DNA of 64,000 nt from Progne subis subis (Eukaryota; Chordata; Aves; Passeriformes; Hirundinidae), in contig JAKJHU010000066.1 of the NCBI GenBank assembly GCA_022316685.1, forward strand, positions 310,001 through 374,000, given 5' to 3'. The stretch's first letter is position 1; each line of letters begins with the position of its first letter. Under the pieces are notes generated by a model. It was given only the letters and a program-made list of their open reading frames with translations. It did not search any database and was not told where the DNA came from. This document shows, one piece after another, positions 27,301 to 35,849 of this stretch. A program made the translations under genes and the position numbers.

Positions 27301-30300
27301 AATGGTACCAGTTCAGGAAAATGATGGAGTTGGGGTGAGAGCACATAAAAATCAGTTGGTCGGTCCATTCCCCCTCTCAGGTGTATCTTTAAACCTAAAT
27401 GTGGTTCCTGTGCAGCACAAGTGTGTTCAGTAATCACAGCATGGCCTGACCAGGTGGCAGCATAGACTGGTTTTGTGCTCAGAGTCTGTTCCCAATCATA
27501 GCCCTGGGAGGATACTGACCACAGGAGCTGTCAGCTCCAAGAAACAGATTAAAATTCGTTTTTCCCTTTAAGTGCAATTTGGCAACAGCTAAAGAATTTA
27601 ACAGCAGAGAGAGGGGTGCCAGGTAGAAGCCTCCATAATTTCAGCTGATCAGTCCTAGCTGATAGGTCAGTTGGGCTGCACGCTGCCCTTCAAAGAGGAT
27701 CAGACTTCTAGGCATGTATTAAATTCTGGGCATGTATTAAATTCATAGGGTCAACACTGTGTAGACTTGAGGAGGAGGAAAGATTAGTCAAGTGGATTTA
27801 TTTGCTGGACCCTCACCAAGGAAATACCCCCAAGAACCACTGCCCATTTATAGTCCAGCTTGCTTCTGTCTTCATTCAAGTAAGCTAAGCCTTCCTTTGG
27901 TCTCTAATAGGACTGTCAACAAAGCCAGGAATTATTTACAAATCCACTGTGAAAGGAAGTTGTAGCTTTTGAAATCCTCAGAGCTGTCTTCCTCCTTAGG
28001 ACATGAACAGTGTACTTGTCCAGGCTCTCACCACTGCCAGCCCTAGCTCCTAGGGACACAGAGCATCTCCCACCACCCCCAAGAGGAGGCTGAGCCTGGC
28101 AGGCTGAGCTCCTCCAGTTCAGGACCCATGGAGTCCAGGCAGCAGCAACCACGTTTCTGTGCTGCGAGAAGCGTGGTGTGTCCCAGGCAGGAGCAGGAGA
28201 GTCTAGGTGGCTGTATTCAGCTGGAGACTGAGTGTTTCTGCAGGGCTGAGGCCAGATCCAGCCTATGTTGTGCAGCAGTGTCAGCAGAGGCTGTGCTCTT
28301 GTGCCGTGCTCAGGCACAGTCACCCAGGAACAGGGCGAGGTCCATCCCAGGCTGTGTTTACTCACAGCCAGACATGTTTCTGCTGGTCTGACCAGCTGAT
28401 GCTTCCTGAACCACCCTGACCTTTGTGTTCTCACCTCACCAGTCGTTTTTCTCCACCCTTGGTTGTTTTCCAGCTGCCTTACCTCACAGCCAGAGGAGTT
28501 CCACGCCGTCGAGCGAGCTCGCAGCCACGCCGCCGGGCAGTCCCCACCACATTCTCACGTGGCAGACTGGGTGAGTGTCCGTGGTGTCAGCTTAGAGAAT
28601 CCACCTCGCTCAGGGCCAGTGAGAAAAAGCTCCCCACACACAAGCACAGCTATGGGGAATGTTTCCCATGTGCTCCGTAGCCTACATCCACAGGCAGCGT
28701 TTCCAGTCTCCTACCTGTGCTCTCGTGGTGGTGGAGCTCTGCTTTAGGCTGACCAAGACACAGCCGAGTCATCCACACCCAGCACTGCTCCAGGCAGTGT
28801 CAGATGCACAAGGAAAGAAGCCTTGCAGGTTCCTCCTGCTTGGACAGTCTCCTTCCTCCAACCTTCTTTGTATGTTGAAATAGCGGATGTTTCTTTTTTA
28901 GCAGCCATCACACTTGCTGTCCACACCAAGACCTTGTTGAAAAGGCAGGGTTCAGTGTCTGCCATACCTGTGTGTGCAGCAGCCTCATTTTTCTGCTCAG
29001 TTTTCCCCAGCAATGTGTCTGTATGACTTTTAAGGGCATCTTTTTTCAGCTACCACTAAACATGAAGGTGCTTCACCAGAGTGTAAGGGAAGCATTACAT
29101 ACCCATAGCCATTACTAATGTAAATACAGTAATTGGGTTCTTTGGCATCTCTTTACAAGGCAGGGAGTTCCAGGCGTAAATAAACAGCCTTTTGCAAGCT
29201 CCCATGGGTGTTCTCTAGCACTCTCTGTCCAGCAGTTCTGTCCTGCCATGTGAAATGAAAGTCATTTCCAGATCCCATCTAACTCAGCACATCCCACACT
29301 GTAGGATGAGATTTTGGCGAGATCAGCTAGATCTGACACTACAGTCCTCAAAATACCTTAGTCCTTTGAATAGGAAAACAGATCTGATACCCTGAGTCAT
29401 GAATTGGGACTAACTTTGAAAACATTACACTGTGCAGCCACTGGAAAATCTCCTGCTCTTTAATTACCCATGTCACCTATGACCAGGTTTGACCTTTGGT
29501 CTCACTCCAGCACTGCTTGTGACTGCACTTTAAATTGGAGATGAGGAGAGCCATAAGGCTCTAAAAACCCCTTAGGCTTACCTGGATTTTAAATTCACAC
29601 ATTTGACATCCAGCCTCATGGTCTTTGCATGTGCTTCCAGCACAGGAGAATGTTCTTAGTCCCATTTCACAAAAAGTCAAGGGATAGCAAGATACGCAAA
29701 ATGGTACCCACCTTTACCATACACTGTAATTTCCACTATTAAGGGTTTGAGTCTAAATTCAAATCTTAGTCTCCATCCCAATCCTAATTCTTCTAAATAT
29801 CTCAATGATGATCAGAATCAAAACTAGTGAGCAGCTATCTGAGACATCTGTTTGGATAATCCCAGTTTTCCTCATTTTGCCTTTCAAGCTAAACCTTGCA
29901 CTTTGTCTCTCACAGCAAAAATGCATCAAGCCAAATTCTTATCTGATGAAAGTGAAGCTACCTGGATTTATAGCTTAGGTCCTGCACCAACAACCAGTGC
30001 AAAAAGAATTGGAGACAAATCAACCCTTATTTTATACCCGAGCATAGCACCCAAGGTGTATGTGTATAAATACAGGAGTGCTTCCAGTCTGCCATTAGAT
30101 GCACAGCACAGATTCCTCCACTGCAGGAGCAGCTGTGCCCACCCAGCACGACTCAACAGATTGACAGTTCTCCCCAATATGTTTTTGTGTCACTAACCTT
30201 TTCTAAAGATGATTCATCAACTTGTTTCCCCACTGGATTAATAAGCTCGTAACAATGTCTGTGTCACTTCTTTCCTTTAACATTTCCTCTCTCCTCTTTC

Positions 30301-32191
30301 CTCCTTTTTTGCTCTCCTTTGTTCAGAGAAGCAACAGACAACTCACCCACTATGGATGAGTCTCAGTCTCCAACCCACCAAAGTACTGATGAATAGAGGT
30401 ATAGTAAGGGAACGTTTTGTTCTTTCCTCCTCCTACCCCACAGTCCGTGAGCACAGTGCGAGCGCCCGGCCTCCTGCTGTCCCTCTGGAGCTGCCCTTCA
30501 GCTCTGTGCCCATTTGTGTGCCAGCAAGGCTTCCTGCAGGGCTTGGGAGCATTCTGAGCCCCCTCTGTGCCTCTTCAGTGAGTCTGTGCCTGTAGCACTT
30601 TGCCGTGTGAAAGGGACTTGGGGCCAGCCCGTTCTGTGTCCCTGCAGAGGCTGAACGGGCACAGCAAGCAGGGAGGGGGGGATGACAAATCTATGGCTCG
30701 GGACAATTGAAAGCAGCATGGGCAGAGTGCTGTGGGACCAGTCTGGGAGCAGGATGGTGGGGACATGAGCTCGGGTAAGCTCAGAGGACCTGGCCAGAGC
30801 TCCTGGCCTCACTCTGTGAGCCACAGCTCCATCACCCCTTCTTCCTCCCTCCCTGCCGCAGAGCTGAGGCTGTTTGCAGCAGCAGCATCAGCAGAGAGGT
30901 TTTATGGAACAAGGAACAACCCTGGCCCCATTCCTGCGGGAAGACAGGGGGGAAGGGTGGAGGGACCAAAAAACTCTGAGAGTATTTCTATTTTAATTAA
31001 ACTGCCATTGCTGTCTGACACTCTAATTTGAATCTACAACCATTCACAGCTGGCATCTGTTGAGTATTTCAAGCCCAGCTTTCTAGAGTTATCCCATAAA
31101 CCTCTGTACTCCAGCACTGAGCTGGGAAACAAAAGGCTCTTTAACATGCAAATGTAGATGCCCTTGCTCAGGTTCTTCTCAGACACCAGTCCCAGGGAAA
31201 CCAGGTGGAAAACAGGGCAGAGGAAGCAGGAGCTGCACCAGATGTGAGATCCGTCCTGTGAGGTCGGGAGGGAATGCAGGAAGGGGTGAGAATCCCTCAG
31301 TACACGGAAAAAATATGCATCTGCTGCCTTTGGCCTCAAAACAATCTCTAGTTTGGAAGTCGGTTCAAATCAAAGTGTGAGGGAGAGACACTAGCTCCGG
31401 CTATGACTGCACAGATACAGCAGTCACTTTTCAACAGATCCAGATTTTAACCTGTTTTCCTTTGGGAAGGAGCTCCACAGCCTAAGCTGGGAGCTGGTGC
31501 TGGTTAGAGCTCTTAATAGCAAAGAAAATTCTTAGGAATTGTCTCAGCTGCTCAGTACAGGCAAAGAAAAAGCCAGTCAGCAAAAGAATCAGTAGCTTGA
31601 CAGGAAACATAGCCCAAGATGAGGACTGGGCTACTGCAACAGAACATGGTCCTTTCCACATCAGGCCTGGCACGCTCTCATTAGTCCCTTCCTCGTTTTT
31701 TCCTGGAAAGCCACGTAACTCTGGGACAGCTCAGTGATGCACAGGCTTCTGTCCAGAGCAGACGTGCCACAGAAAGTGCCACCACCCTTCTCCTTCAACG
31801 TCCCCACTGGGTGATACAGCCCATGTCCAAGTGAGCTGCTCTAAGGACTTGCTCCTTGGAGAGCATCCTACAGAAAAGTCTCTATCCCAACTTGCTACAG
31901 AGCAGGACAGCAGGGCAGAGGCACAGCACTGCTACTGTACCCAGGGCAGGGGGGAAGAAGACACAGGCAGAGTGCAGTGGTGTCTGTGAATACCCTGCAT
32001 TCCTCTCCACCCATAACAATGTTTTATGCCCGTGGTTGAACTTCCCAGGAGCACTCACTGTCCTAACGAAGCTTCCTTTCTCCTGCAGGAACTACAATGA
32101 TAGCTGTTTCCTGGATTCTCCCCTCTATCCAGAATTAGCAGATGTCCAGTGGTATGGGCAGGAAAAAGCCAAGCCTGGAACTCTAGTGTGA
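808..32191 (+). CDS. FRMD4A: FRMD4A, FERM domain-containing protein 4A (3' part, spliced)
   Basis: Scaffold of the cell cortex. In the known family it binds cytohesin ARF-GEFs through a coiled-coil CUPID region and links them to Par-3 at epithelial junctions. Coding exons: 808-946, 6698-6839, 14122-14255, 17548-17670, 20764-20992, 22128-22184, 22636-22873, 23265-23429, 25235-26094, 28474-28570, then 30327-30396 or 32089-32191. Each has AG/GT borders and the phases chain without a break. The product holds the end of the FERM domain, the CUPID coiled coil, a proline-rich segment, a long serine-rich disordered region and a conserved tail, 750 or 761 residues here. I recall the human protein as about 1039 residues, so roughly 280 lie upstream of the window. 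The paralogue FRMD4B is disfavoured by the PRPF18 neighbour and by the tail ending HQSTDE. No frameshift or internal stop was seen. Confidence 0.96.
947..6697 (+). other. FRMD4A: FRMD4A intron, 5.75 kb
   Basis: Begins GTAAGC and ends CTGCAG. The only structured element I see is the pentanucleotide microsatellite at 5961-6005. No coding exon, RNA gene or recognisable transposon was found. Confidence 0.7.
5961..6005 (+). repeat. (TATTC)n microsatellite, nine perfect units
   Basis: Nine uninterrupted copies of TATTC, flanked by the degenerate unit ATTCC on the left and by TCTAGG on the right, inside an FRMD4A intron. It is likely to vary in length because it is pure. Confidence 0.98.
6698..6839 (+). 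CDS. FRMD4A: FRMD4A exon: linker before the CUPID region
   Basis: 142 bp: 47 codons plus one base, after CCTGCAG and before GTAGGT. It encodes [20 protein letters not shown], then a Ser/Gly/Lys-rich stretch ([17 protein letters not shown]). It joins in frame to the DRKQSK end of the previous exon, as in the mammalian protein. The segment is the FERM-adjacent linker and looks flexible. Confidence 0.95.
6840..14121 (+). other. FRMD4A: FRMD4A intron, 7.3 kb, with an internal CpG island
   Basis: The longest intron in the window. It contains a poly-A run near 8288-8301, the GC-rich island at about 10020-10330 and a short A run near 13321. No coding exon was recognised. The open frames over the island (9880-10651) arise from high GC content and show no known domain. 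Confidence 0.7.
10020..10330 (+). promoter_or_regulatory. Intronic CpG island, candidate internal promoter or enhancer
   Basis: I count about 30 CpG dinucleotides by eye across roughly 300 bp, against only a few per kilobase in the flanking intron. An AP-1 type site, TGAGTCAGC, lies at 10281-10289. Nothing fixes a start site, and no first exon with a clear donor is evident. The role is inferred from composition alone. Confidence 0.5.
14122..14255 (+). CDS. FRMD4A: FRMD4A exon: first coiled-coil helix of CUPID
   Basis: 134 bp: two bases completing a glycine codon plus 44 codons, after TTGACAG and before GTAGGC. It encodes [19 protein letters not shown], then a Glu/Leu/Arg-rich helix ending KKLCLREA. 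The helix has regular leucine spacing typical of a coiled coil. In the family this begins the region shared by FRMD4A, FRMD4B, CCDC120 and INAVA that binds cytohesins. Confidence 0.95.
14256..20763 (+). other. FRMD4A: Two FRMD4A introns flanking the 17548-17670 exon
   Basis: Introns 14256-17547 and 17671-20763. I see ordinary unique-looking noncoding sequence, with no transposon, RNA gene or extra exon that I can support. (The interval given contains the exon listed separately.). Confidence 0.65.
17548..17670 (+). CDS. FRMD4A: FRMD4A exon: CUPID middle segment
   Basis: 123 bp, exactly 41 codons, after CTTACAG and before GTGAGG. It encodes [20 protein letters not shown] and continues [14 protein letters not shown] to KGE. 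The PLDPGE turn and the RRRIGTAF motif are hallmarks of the CUPID family between its two helical parts. Because the exon is in phase 0 at both ends, skipping it would keep frame. Confidence 0.95.
20764..20992 (+). CDS. FRMD4A: FRMD4A exon: second coiled coil of CUPID
   Basis: 229 bp: 76 codons plus one base, after TTTGCCAG and before GTGAGT. It begins [17 protein letters not shown] and ends [10 protein letters not shown]. The acidic/basic heptad-like pattern and the [18 protein letters not shown] segment match the family's second helix. The frame stays open past the donor to 21210, but that extension has no similarity to FRMD4A and is read as intron. Confidence 0.95.
20993..22127 (+). other. 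FRMD4A: FRMD4A intron with a 30-T homopolymer
   Basis: 1.1 kb intron. A pure T run spans 21349-21378. It is followed by AACAG but not by coding sequence. Nothing else was recognised. Confidence 0.7.
21349..21378 (+). repeat. Poly-T run, 30 bases
   Basis: Pure T homopolymer in the FRMD4A intron before the 57 bp exon. It could be the tail of a minus-strand retroposon, but no body was recognised downstream. Confidence 0.95.
22128..22184 (+). CDS. FRMD4A: FRMD4A small exon (57 bp), acidic/serine segment
   Basis: 57 bp: two bases, 18 codons and one base, after TCTTTAG and before GTACGT. It encodes [18 protein letters not shown] between split glutamate codons. It is too short to appear as an open frame of its own but matches the FRMD4A sequence exactly in position. 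The length is a multiple of three. Confidence 0.93.
22636..22873 (+). CDS. FRMD4A: FRMD4A exon: proline-rich segment
   Basis: 238 bp: two bases, 78 codons and two bases, after CTTCACAG and before GTGAGC. It encodes [17 protein letters not shown], a PxxP-rich stretch ([14 protein letters not shown]) and then [21 protein letters not shown]. The polyproline part could bind SH3 or WW domains. The local GC-rich CCGCCG run is this coding sequence and not a separate CpG island. Confidence 0.94.
23262..23267 (+). promoter_or_regulatory. FRMD4A: Tandem NAGNAG splice acceptor (CAGCAG)
   Basis: CAGCAG directly precedes the next FRMD4A exon. Using the first AG (exon from 23265) gives SHSSSHKR. Using the second (exon from 23268) gives one serine fewer. 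Both keep frame. The first agrees with the human sequence as I recall it. Confidence 0.7.
23265..23429 (+). CDS. FRMD4A: FRMD4A exon: Ser-rich linker, PHYVHSTR segment
   Basis: 165 bp: one base, 54 codons and two bases, ending before GTAAGT. It encodes [16 protein letters not shown], continues through [18 protein letters not shown] and ends [11 protein letters not shown]. The segment is serine-rich, has basic patches, and is predicted to be disordered. The start depends on the NAGNAG choice. Confidence 0.94.
23430..25234 (+). other. FRMD4A: FRMD4A intron, 1.8 kb
   Basis: Begins GTAAGT. Ends with a run of Ts, CCTGGTACCTGCAG, before the large exon. I recognise no repeat or gene in it. Confidence 0.7.
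25235..26094 (+). CDS. FRMD4A: FRMD4A large exon (860 bp): disordered Ser-rich C-terminal region
   Basis: One base, 286 codons and one base, after CTGCAG and before GTGAGA. It starts [20 protein letters not shown] and ends [13 protein letters not shown]. Landmarks are [20 protein letters not shown], a [19 protein letters not shown] basic patch, [12 protein letters not shown] and a Ser/Thr run ([20 protein letters not shown]). Glycine runs I recall from the human protein are shorter or absent here. The frame remains open to 26402 past the donor, with no similarity to FRMD4A, so a retained intron would add about 102 residues. Par-3 association is attributed to the C-terminal half in the literature. 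Confidence 0.96.
26095..28473 (+). other. FRMD4A: FRMD4A intron, 2.4 kb
   Basis: Begins GTGAGA and ends with a pyrimidine-rich tract and CCAG. No recognisable repeat or RNA was found. The open frame continuing from the large exon to 26402 is not supported as coding. Confidence 0.7.
28474..28570 (+). CDS. FRMD4A: FRMD4A exon: conserved HHILTWQT tail
   Basis: 97 bp: two bases, 31 codons and two bases, after TTCCAG and before GTGAGT. It encodes [20 protein letters not shown] then [11 protein letters not shown]. It leaves GG of a glycine codon, which both downstream terminal exons can complete. It is very similar to the mammalian tail. Confidence 0.95.
28571..32088 (+). other. FRMD4A: FRMD4A terminal introns around the alternative exon
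   Basis: Intronic sequence 28571-30326 and 30399-32088, with the 30327 exon between them. An ATTAAA at 30996-31001 could serve as a polyadenylation signal if the 30327 exon were a terminal exon. No transposon was recognised. Confidence 0.55.
30327..30396 (+). CDS. FRMD4A: FRMD4A C-terminal exon A (ends HQSTDE, stop TAG)
   Basis: After the acceptor TTTGTTCAG, one base completes the glycine codon. Then 22 codons give [15 protein letters not shown] and THQSTDE, and a stop follows at 30394-30396. This matches the human C-terminus as I recall it (GEATENSP to HQSTDE). A possible donor, GTATAG, sits only two bases after the stop, at 30399. The exon may therefore be a 72 bp cassette joined to the 32089 exon, in which case its stop would escape nonsense-mediated decay. 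Confidence 0.9.
32089..32191 (+). CDS. FRMD4A: FRMD4A C-terminal exon B (ends KPGTLV, stop TGA)
   Basis: After the strong acceptor CTTTCTCCTGCAG, one base completes glycine. Then 33 codons encode [20 protein letters not shown] and [13 protein letters not shown], with a stop at 32189-32191. The phase fits the exon ending at 28570 exactly, so skipping the 30327 exon yields this tail. The sequence looks constrained, not random. The last four residues, GTLV, fit a class I PDZ ligand (S/T-x-hydrophobic). The exon also begins the long 3'UTR. Confidence 0.8.
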
Positions 32192-33114
32192 ACCCCTGAC
32201 CTCAAGTTAATCACATCAATGCCATTCTGAGATCACCTCACTGCCTCTCATTTGCCTTACCCAGATGCACTGTCACCCAGCACCAGCTTCAACTCTAAGC
32301 ACTTTTGTCACGATGCAATTCAAGACAACGTTTATGGAACACTGGCCCTGAGACATCCACCACGGCAGCTGCAGCACATCCCATTGCCAGACGGGTGCCC
32401 GTCCCTCCCACGACCACGGGCAGCAGGTGGAGAGGAGCAGCCATCTGAAGAGTCAGTTTCAAATTTGCTTTTCCTTAGAAACGATGGAAGCCTTTCAAGC
32501 CTCCTATCAAAGATTAGTGTTCCACAGCACGTAACAGCAGTAAGAGTTCCGTGACCTGCAAGCTGACGCCAACAGGATTCGTTTTAAGGGGGTGGGAATG
32601 GGACAGAGGCTGAAAACCATATTCCTGAAAGTGCATCTGTTCTGAAACAGTACATCCCTTCACTTCAGAGATGTGTCGGTCTCACAATCAGGTCAGCACT
32701 GCCAAAGATCTCCACACCACTGTTGGCAAGATGAGTTGCTCAGCAAGTTCTAGCTAAAACATCTCTCTTCTTTAACTTGATGGCAGACACGACCACCCCC
32801 TGCAAAATGGCATTTCCTTCATTTGGAGTCCACCTACATGCAAGCAAAACAACCCCCTGTGCTGCAGATGCACCTGAGGTCTGGGCTGGTATCACAGCAT
32901 CACTGTCTGCAAGCCACTGTTGAACTGGACAGACAAGGTTTACAAAGGCATTACATAAAGCAGAGGCAAGTACTGCACTCACAGCACCTCTGTGGCTGGC
33001 AGAGTGCCCACCAATACATGGAGGGGTTGGGATTGTATTGGTTGTTTTGATACAGATAAAAATTGCCAAAAAAAAAAAACCTTTCCGCAAACAGATACAG
33101 CCCATAAATTCGAA

Positions 33115-33440
33115 TCTATTTCTGCACAAAGCGTTAACGTGAAATCCGAGGGAAAGCACATTGCGATCGACCTGACACGGCCCAGCTGTGTTCACGTCTC
33201 GGTTCCACTCCTCTTCCCTTCGTTAGCAGCAGTGTAGCAAAGGGCTCGTCACCCGCGTGCTGCCGTGTGGGAGAACCGGTCTGTCGGGAGGCGGGAAGGC
33301 TCCTGGAGCGGGGTTGGACAGGCAGCAGACAGGCAGATCTTCCCCCTGAGAGAGAAACGACCGAGCGAGGCGTCGGACACGAGCGGGAGCTGCCCGCGGA
33401 CACCAAACGGAGCAGCACGAGCGCGGCCTGGAAGGAGCTG
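33115..33440 (+). promoter_or_regulatory. CpG-rich patch inside the FRMD4A 3'UTR
   Basis: About 30 CpG dinucleotides counted by eye in roughly 320 bp, surrounded by CpG-poor UTR. It could be a methylation-free island or a small promoter. No TATA box or first exon is apparent. The open frames over it look like composition effects. Confidence 0.45.
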
Positions 33441-33760
33441 CAAGTTTACACATACTTTAGAGCAATGCTTTATACACGTCAAGCCATGGAACTTTCAAAG
33501 GCCTCAAAGACACTTTTGTAACGAACAAGTGCACAATCTAGGTGGATGTTGAAGCTGGCACGTCTTAGTCTTCACTGCGGTGCTATGCTGTTTTTATTGC
33601 CACTCGATGGGGGCGGGCGCCCGGCCTTCCCCCGTTGGTGCGTGCAAACGATGATTTCCTATGGGAAAGGCATTAAAAGAAGCGGCTGGAGGGGGTTACT
33701 TTGTGAAAAGCAGAAACTGAAGTTAGCTTTAGTTTAAGGAAAAAGGAAAAAAAACCCAAG

Positions 33761-33792
33761 TGTGAGTGTGTGTGTGCGTGTGTGTGTGTGTT
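33761..33792 (+). repeat. (TG)n microsatellite, imperfect
   Basis: A TG run with one A and one C interruption, about 32 bp, within the predicted FRMD4A 3'UTR. In RNA such a UG run can bind UG-preferring proteins of the CELF or TDP-43 type; that is inference. Confidence 0.9.
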
Positions 33793-34154
33793 CCAAGAAT
33801 AACAACAGCATCTACCAGACAAAGTAGAGCGAAACGTTTCAAATTAAACACCGCGACTTGGGGGGCTGCCACACCTTTTGGTAATAAGATTGCTGGAAAA
33901 CTGCATTCCAGGCTTTAAAAGAGAATGGGTTCTGTGTAATTAGGCTTTGAAAAACGATGGGGTTTCTAAACATTAATGCAAGCAGCTCGTGCCAATTTCT
34001 TTCTGCAACTCACACCAGAAGTGTTGGCTTTGTTTCCCGGCTCTGCTGCCTCGCATCACCGGTGAGGTGGGGAGGAGGCCTTGCAGAGGTGAGGCAGTGA
34101 CAGGCACAAAGGCTGTCACTTGTCCAGGGAGACCTGTGACAGAGCCAGGATTGT

Positions 34155-34284
34155 ATGGGGCAAGAGGCCAGGCTGGATGTGGCTCTGAGCAGCCTGATCT
34201 AGTGGAAGGTGTCCCTGCCCCATGGCAGGGGTTGGAACCAGCTGATGTCACTTCCAACACAATCCCTTCCATAACTCTATGATA
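34155..34284 (+). mobile_element. CR1 LINE 3' end, 5'-truncated
   Basis: The sequence runs GAGGCCAGGCTGGATG, CTGATCTAGTGGAAGGTGTC, CCCATGGCAGGGGTTGGAAC and CACTTCCAACACAATCCCTT, ending in ACTCTATGATA. This is the classic avian CR1 3' terminus with its short ATTCTATGA-like tail. Only about 130 bp remain, so it is a dead 5'-truncated insertion. It lies in sense orientation in the FRMD4A 3'UTR. Confidence 0.93.
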
Positions 34285-35126
34285 AGGAAACTCTTTCATG
34301 TTCACACATGAAACATAAATTAATTATCCCTATGAAAAAAATCCCACTAAAACTCTGGCAAAGGGTGTACAAAGGTGACCACACAAACATTGCGCTTCTG
34401 GGCCTCCCTGAAACATCACCAGGGAGTGCAATGCACCGTGACAGTAATTGAAGCCTTACTTTCAATTCTGGAAGAACAGCCACTGGTGAGATTGCAGCCT
34501 TTATCTGGACATGCAAAATGCTATTTTCACCGTCTCTTTGTGCTTTGGGGTCTTTAACATGGGAATTATTTCAAGCTCCTAATTGGATTTTTAGCTGGAT
34601 AAGAGATAGTACTGATTAATGACATTTTACTGATAAGATTTGGTAGCTAAAGTGAAAGGATCAAATAAGGACCAAATTAAGCTACAGCAAATAATTTAGC
34701 CCAAGGATTTTTAGGGGCTCTGAGCAACTGTCTGTTTTCTTTTTAATTTCCCTAGTAAGTGGCTTGGGGTTTTTTTGGTTTTTTTTCTCTGTGTACCTCT
34801 TTTAATTAAAAAGAATTCAACAACAGCAGCAGTATGAGGCCTCTGGGCACTACAGGAAGAAACAATTCCTCCAAGACCAGCTCTGCAGTTTTGCAGCAAA
34901 GGTTAAAAGGTGGCAGCCCTGAAATTAGGGGGAAAAATGAAAATATTTAGCCTGAAATGCAAACAGGCTGGAGTGGAGAAAAAGCTTTCTAGAAACGGAT
35001 TGAGTTTTGCTTTGTGTTCTGCTTTTCTGGTTTGCAATCAAGGCACATGTGAGCAGCCAGTCTGGTAGTAAAGACAGATTAAGTAAAACAGGTTTTACTG
35101 TTTAGCTCAATTCAATTAAACACAAA

Positions 35127-35134
35127 TGTACATA
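35127..35134 (+). promoter_or_regulatory. Pumilio response element (TGTACATA)
   Basis: Exact match to the UGUANAUA consensus in the AT-rich distal FRMD4A 3'UTR. Chance matches are possible in AT-rich DNA. Confidence 0.4.
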
Positions 35135-35821
35135 AAATGTTAATCATATGAGATTAACATATTTAAGTATAACACGGAGGGGTATATACATAGCTATTAT
35201 AGACAAGCACTTGACTACCAACTTAACCCCTCCTTTACTTTTTTATTTTTGAAGGCTCCATCTGCCATAAAGCCACAACCACGTTCAGTCTCTGTGTCTG
35301 ACACTCCCTCTGTGTAGGCAGGAGCCAGGGGACGGTCCCTGCACGGGGCCGTGCTGGGAGGCAGGGTTTATTTTTAAATGATATTATATGCAGTCGAGTG
35401 TTGAAAATGTTGAAACAGTCCAATTTGTTTTCACTCTGTATTAGTTTTAGTTTCAGGCATAGCCGATCCCCATTCAGGTGCTATCAGATGACCAGTTACT
35501 GCTTAGTTAACTAGATGTAAAGTTTTACATATATATTAATGTCAATAGTTTTATTACAAGTTGTGTAAAATGGACTCTCTAGTTTAAAAAAAAAGAAAAA
35601 ACAAAAAAGAAGAAAAAAAATTAGGTCTCTCCTGAAATTGACTTTAGAGCATGGAAAATGATTTTACTGGATTCTGTTCAACTGTAATCAAGGAAAAAAT
35701 ATGTATGTTGTAGAAAAAGTTGCAGAATTAAAAAAGATCTGCTTTTAATTTATTCTTTTTGTATTAAGAATTTGTATAGTTACCTTTACATTTTGCAAAA
35801 CGGTGTTGTCAACACTTCCTT

Positions 35822-35827
35822 ATTAAA
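35822..35827 (+). promoter_or_regulatory. FRMD4A: Polyadenylation signal ATTAAA for FRMD4A
   Basis: ATTAAA follows the AT-rich UTR end and is followed within about 35 bp by a T/G-rich stretch (TGGTCTCTTTGGG), the usual arrangement of a cleavage site. Cleavage is expected at about 35840-35850. Confidence 0.65.
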
Positions 35828-35849
35828 GCATTTTCAAAATGAAACCTTG

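Larger units (their letters stand above)
32192..35845 (+). other. FRMD4A: FRMD4A 3' untranslated region (predicted)
   Basis: Runs from the exon B stop to just beyond the ATTAAA at 35822. The last 1.3 kb are strongly AT-rich with AU-rich motifs, as in long regulated UTRs. It contains a CpG-rich patch (33115-33440), a TG repeat (33761-33792), a CR1 fragment (34155-34284) and a Pumilio-type site (35127-35134). The right end is inferred from the signal only. Confidence 0.65.

Noticed and set aside
28128..28434. Frames on both strands in the intron before the HHILTWQT exon
   Set aside because: No domain, no phase agreement with FRMD4A exons, and ordinary intron composition.
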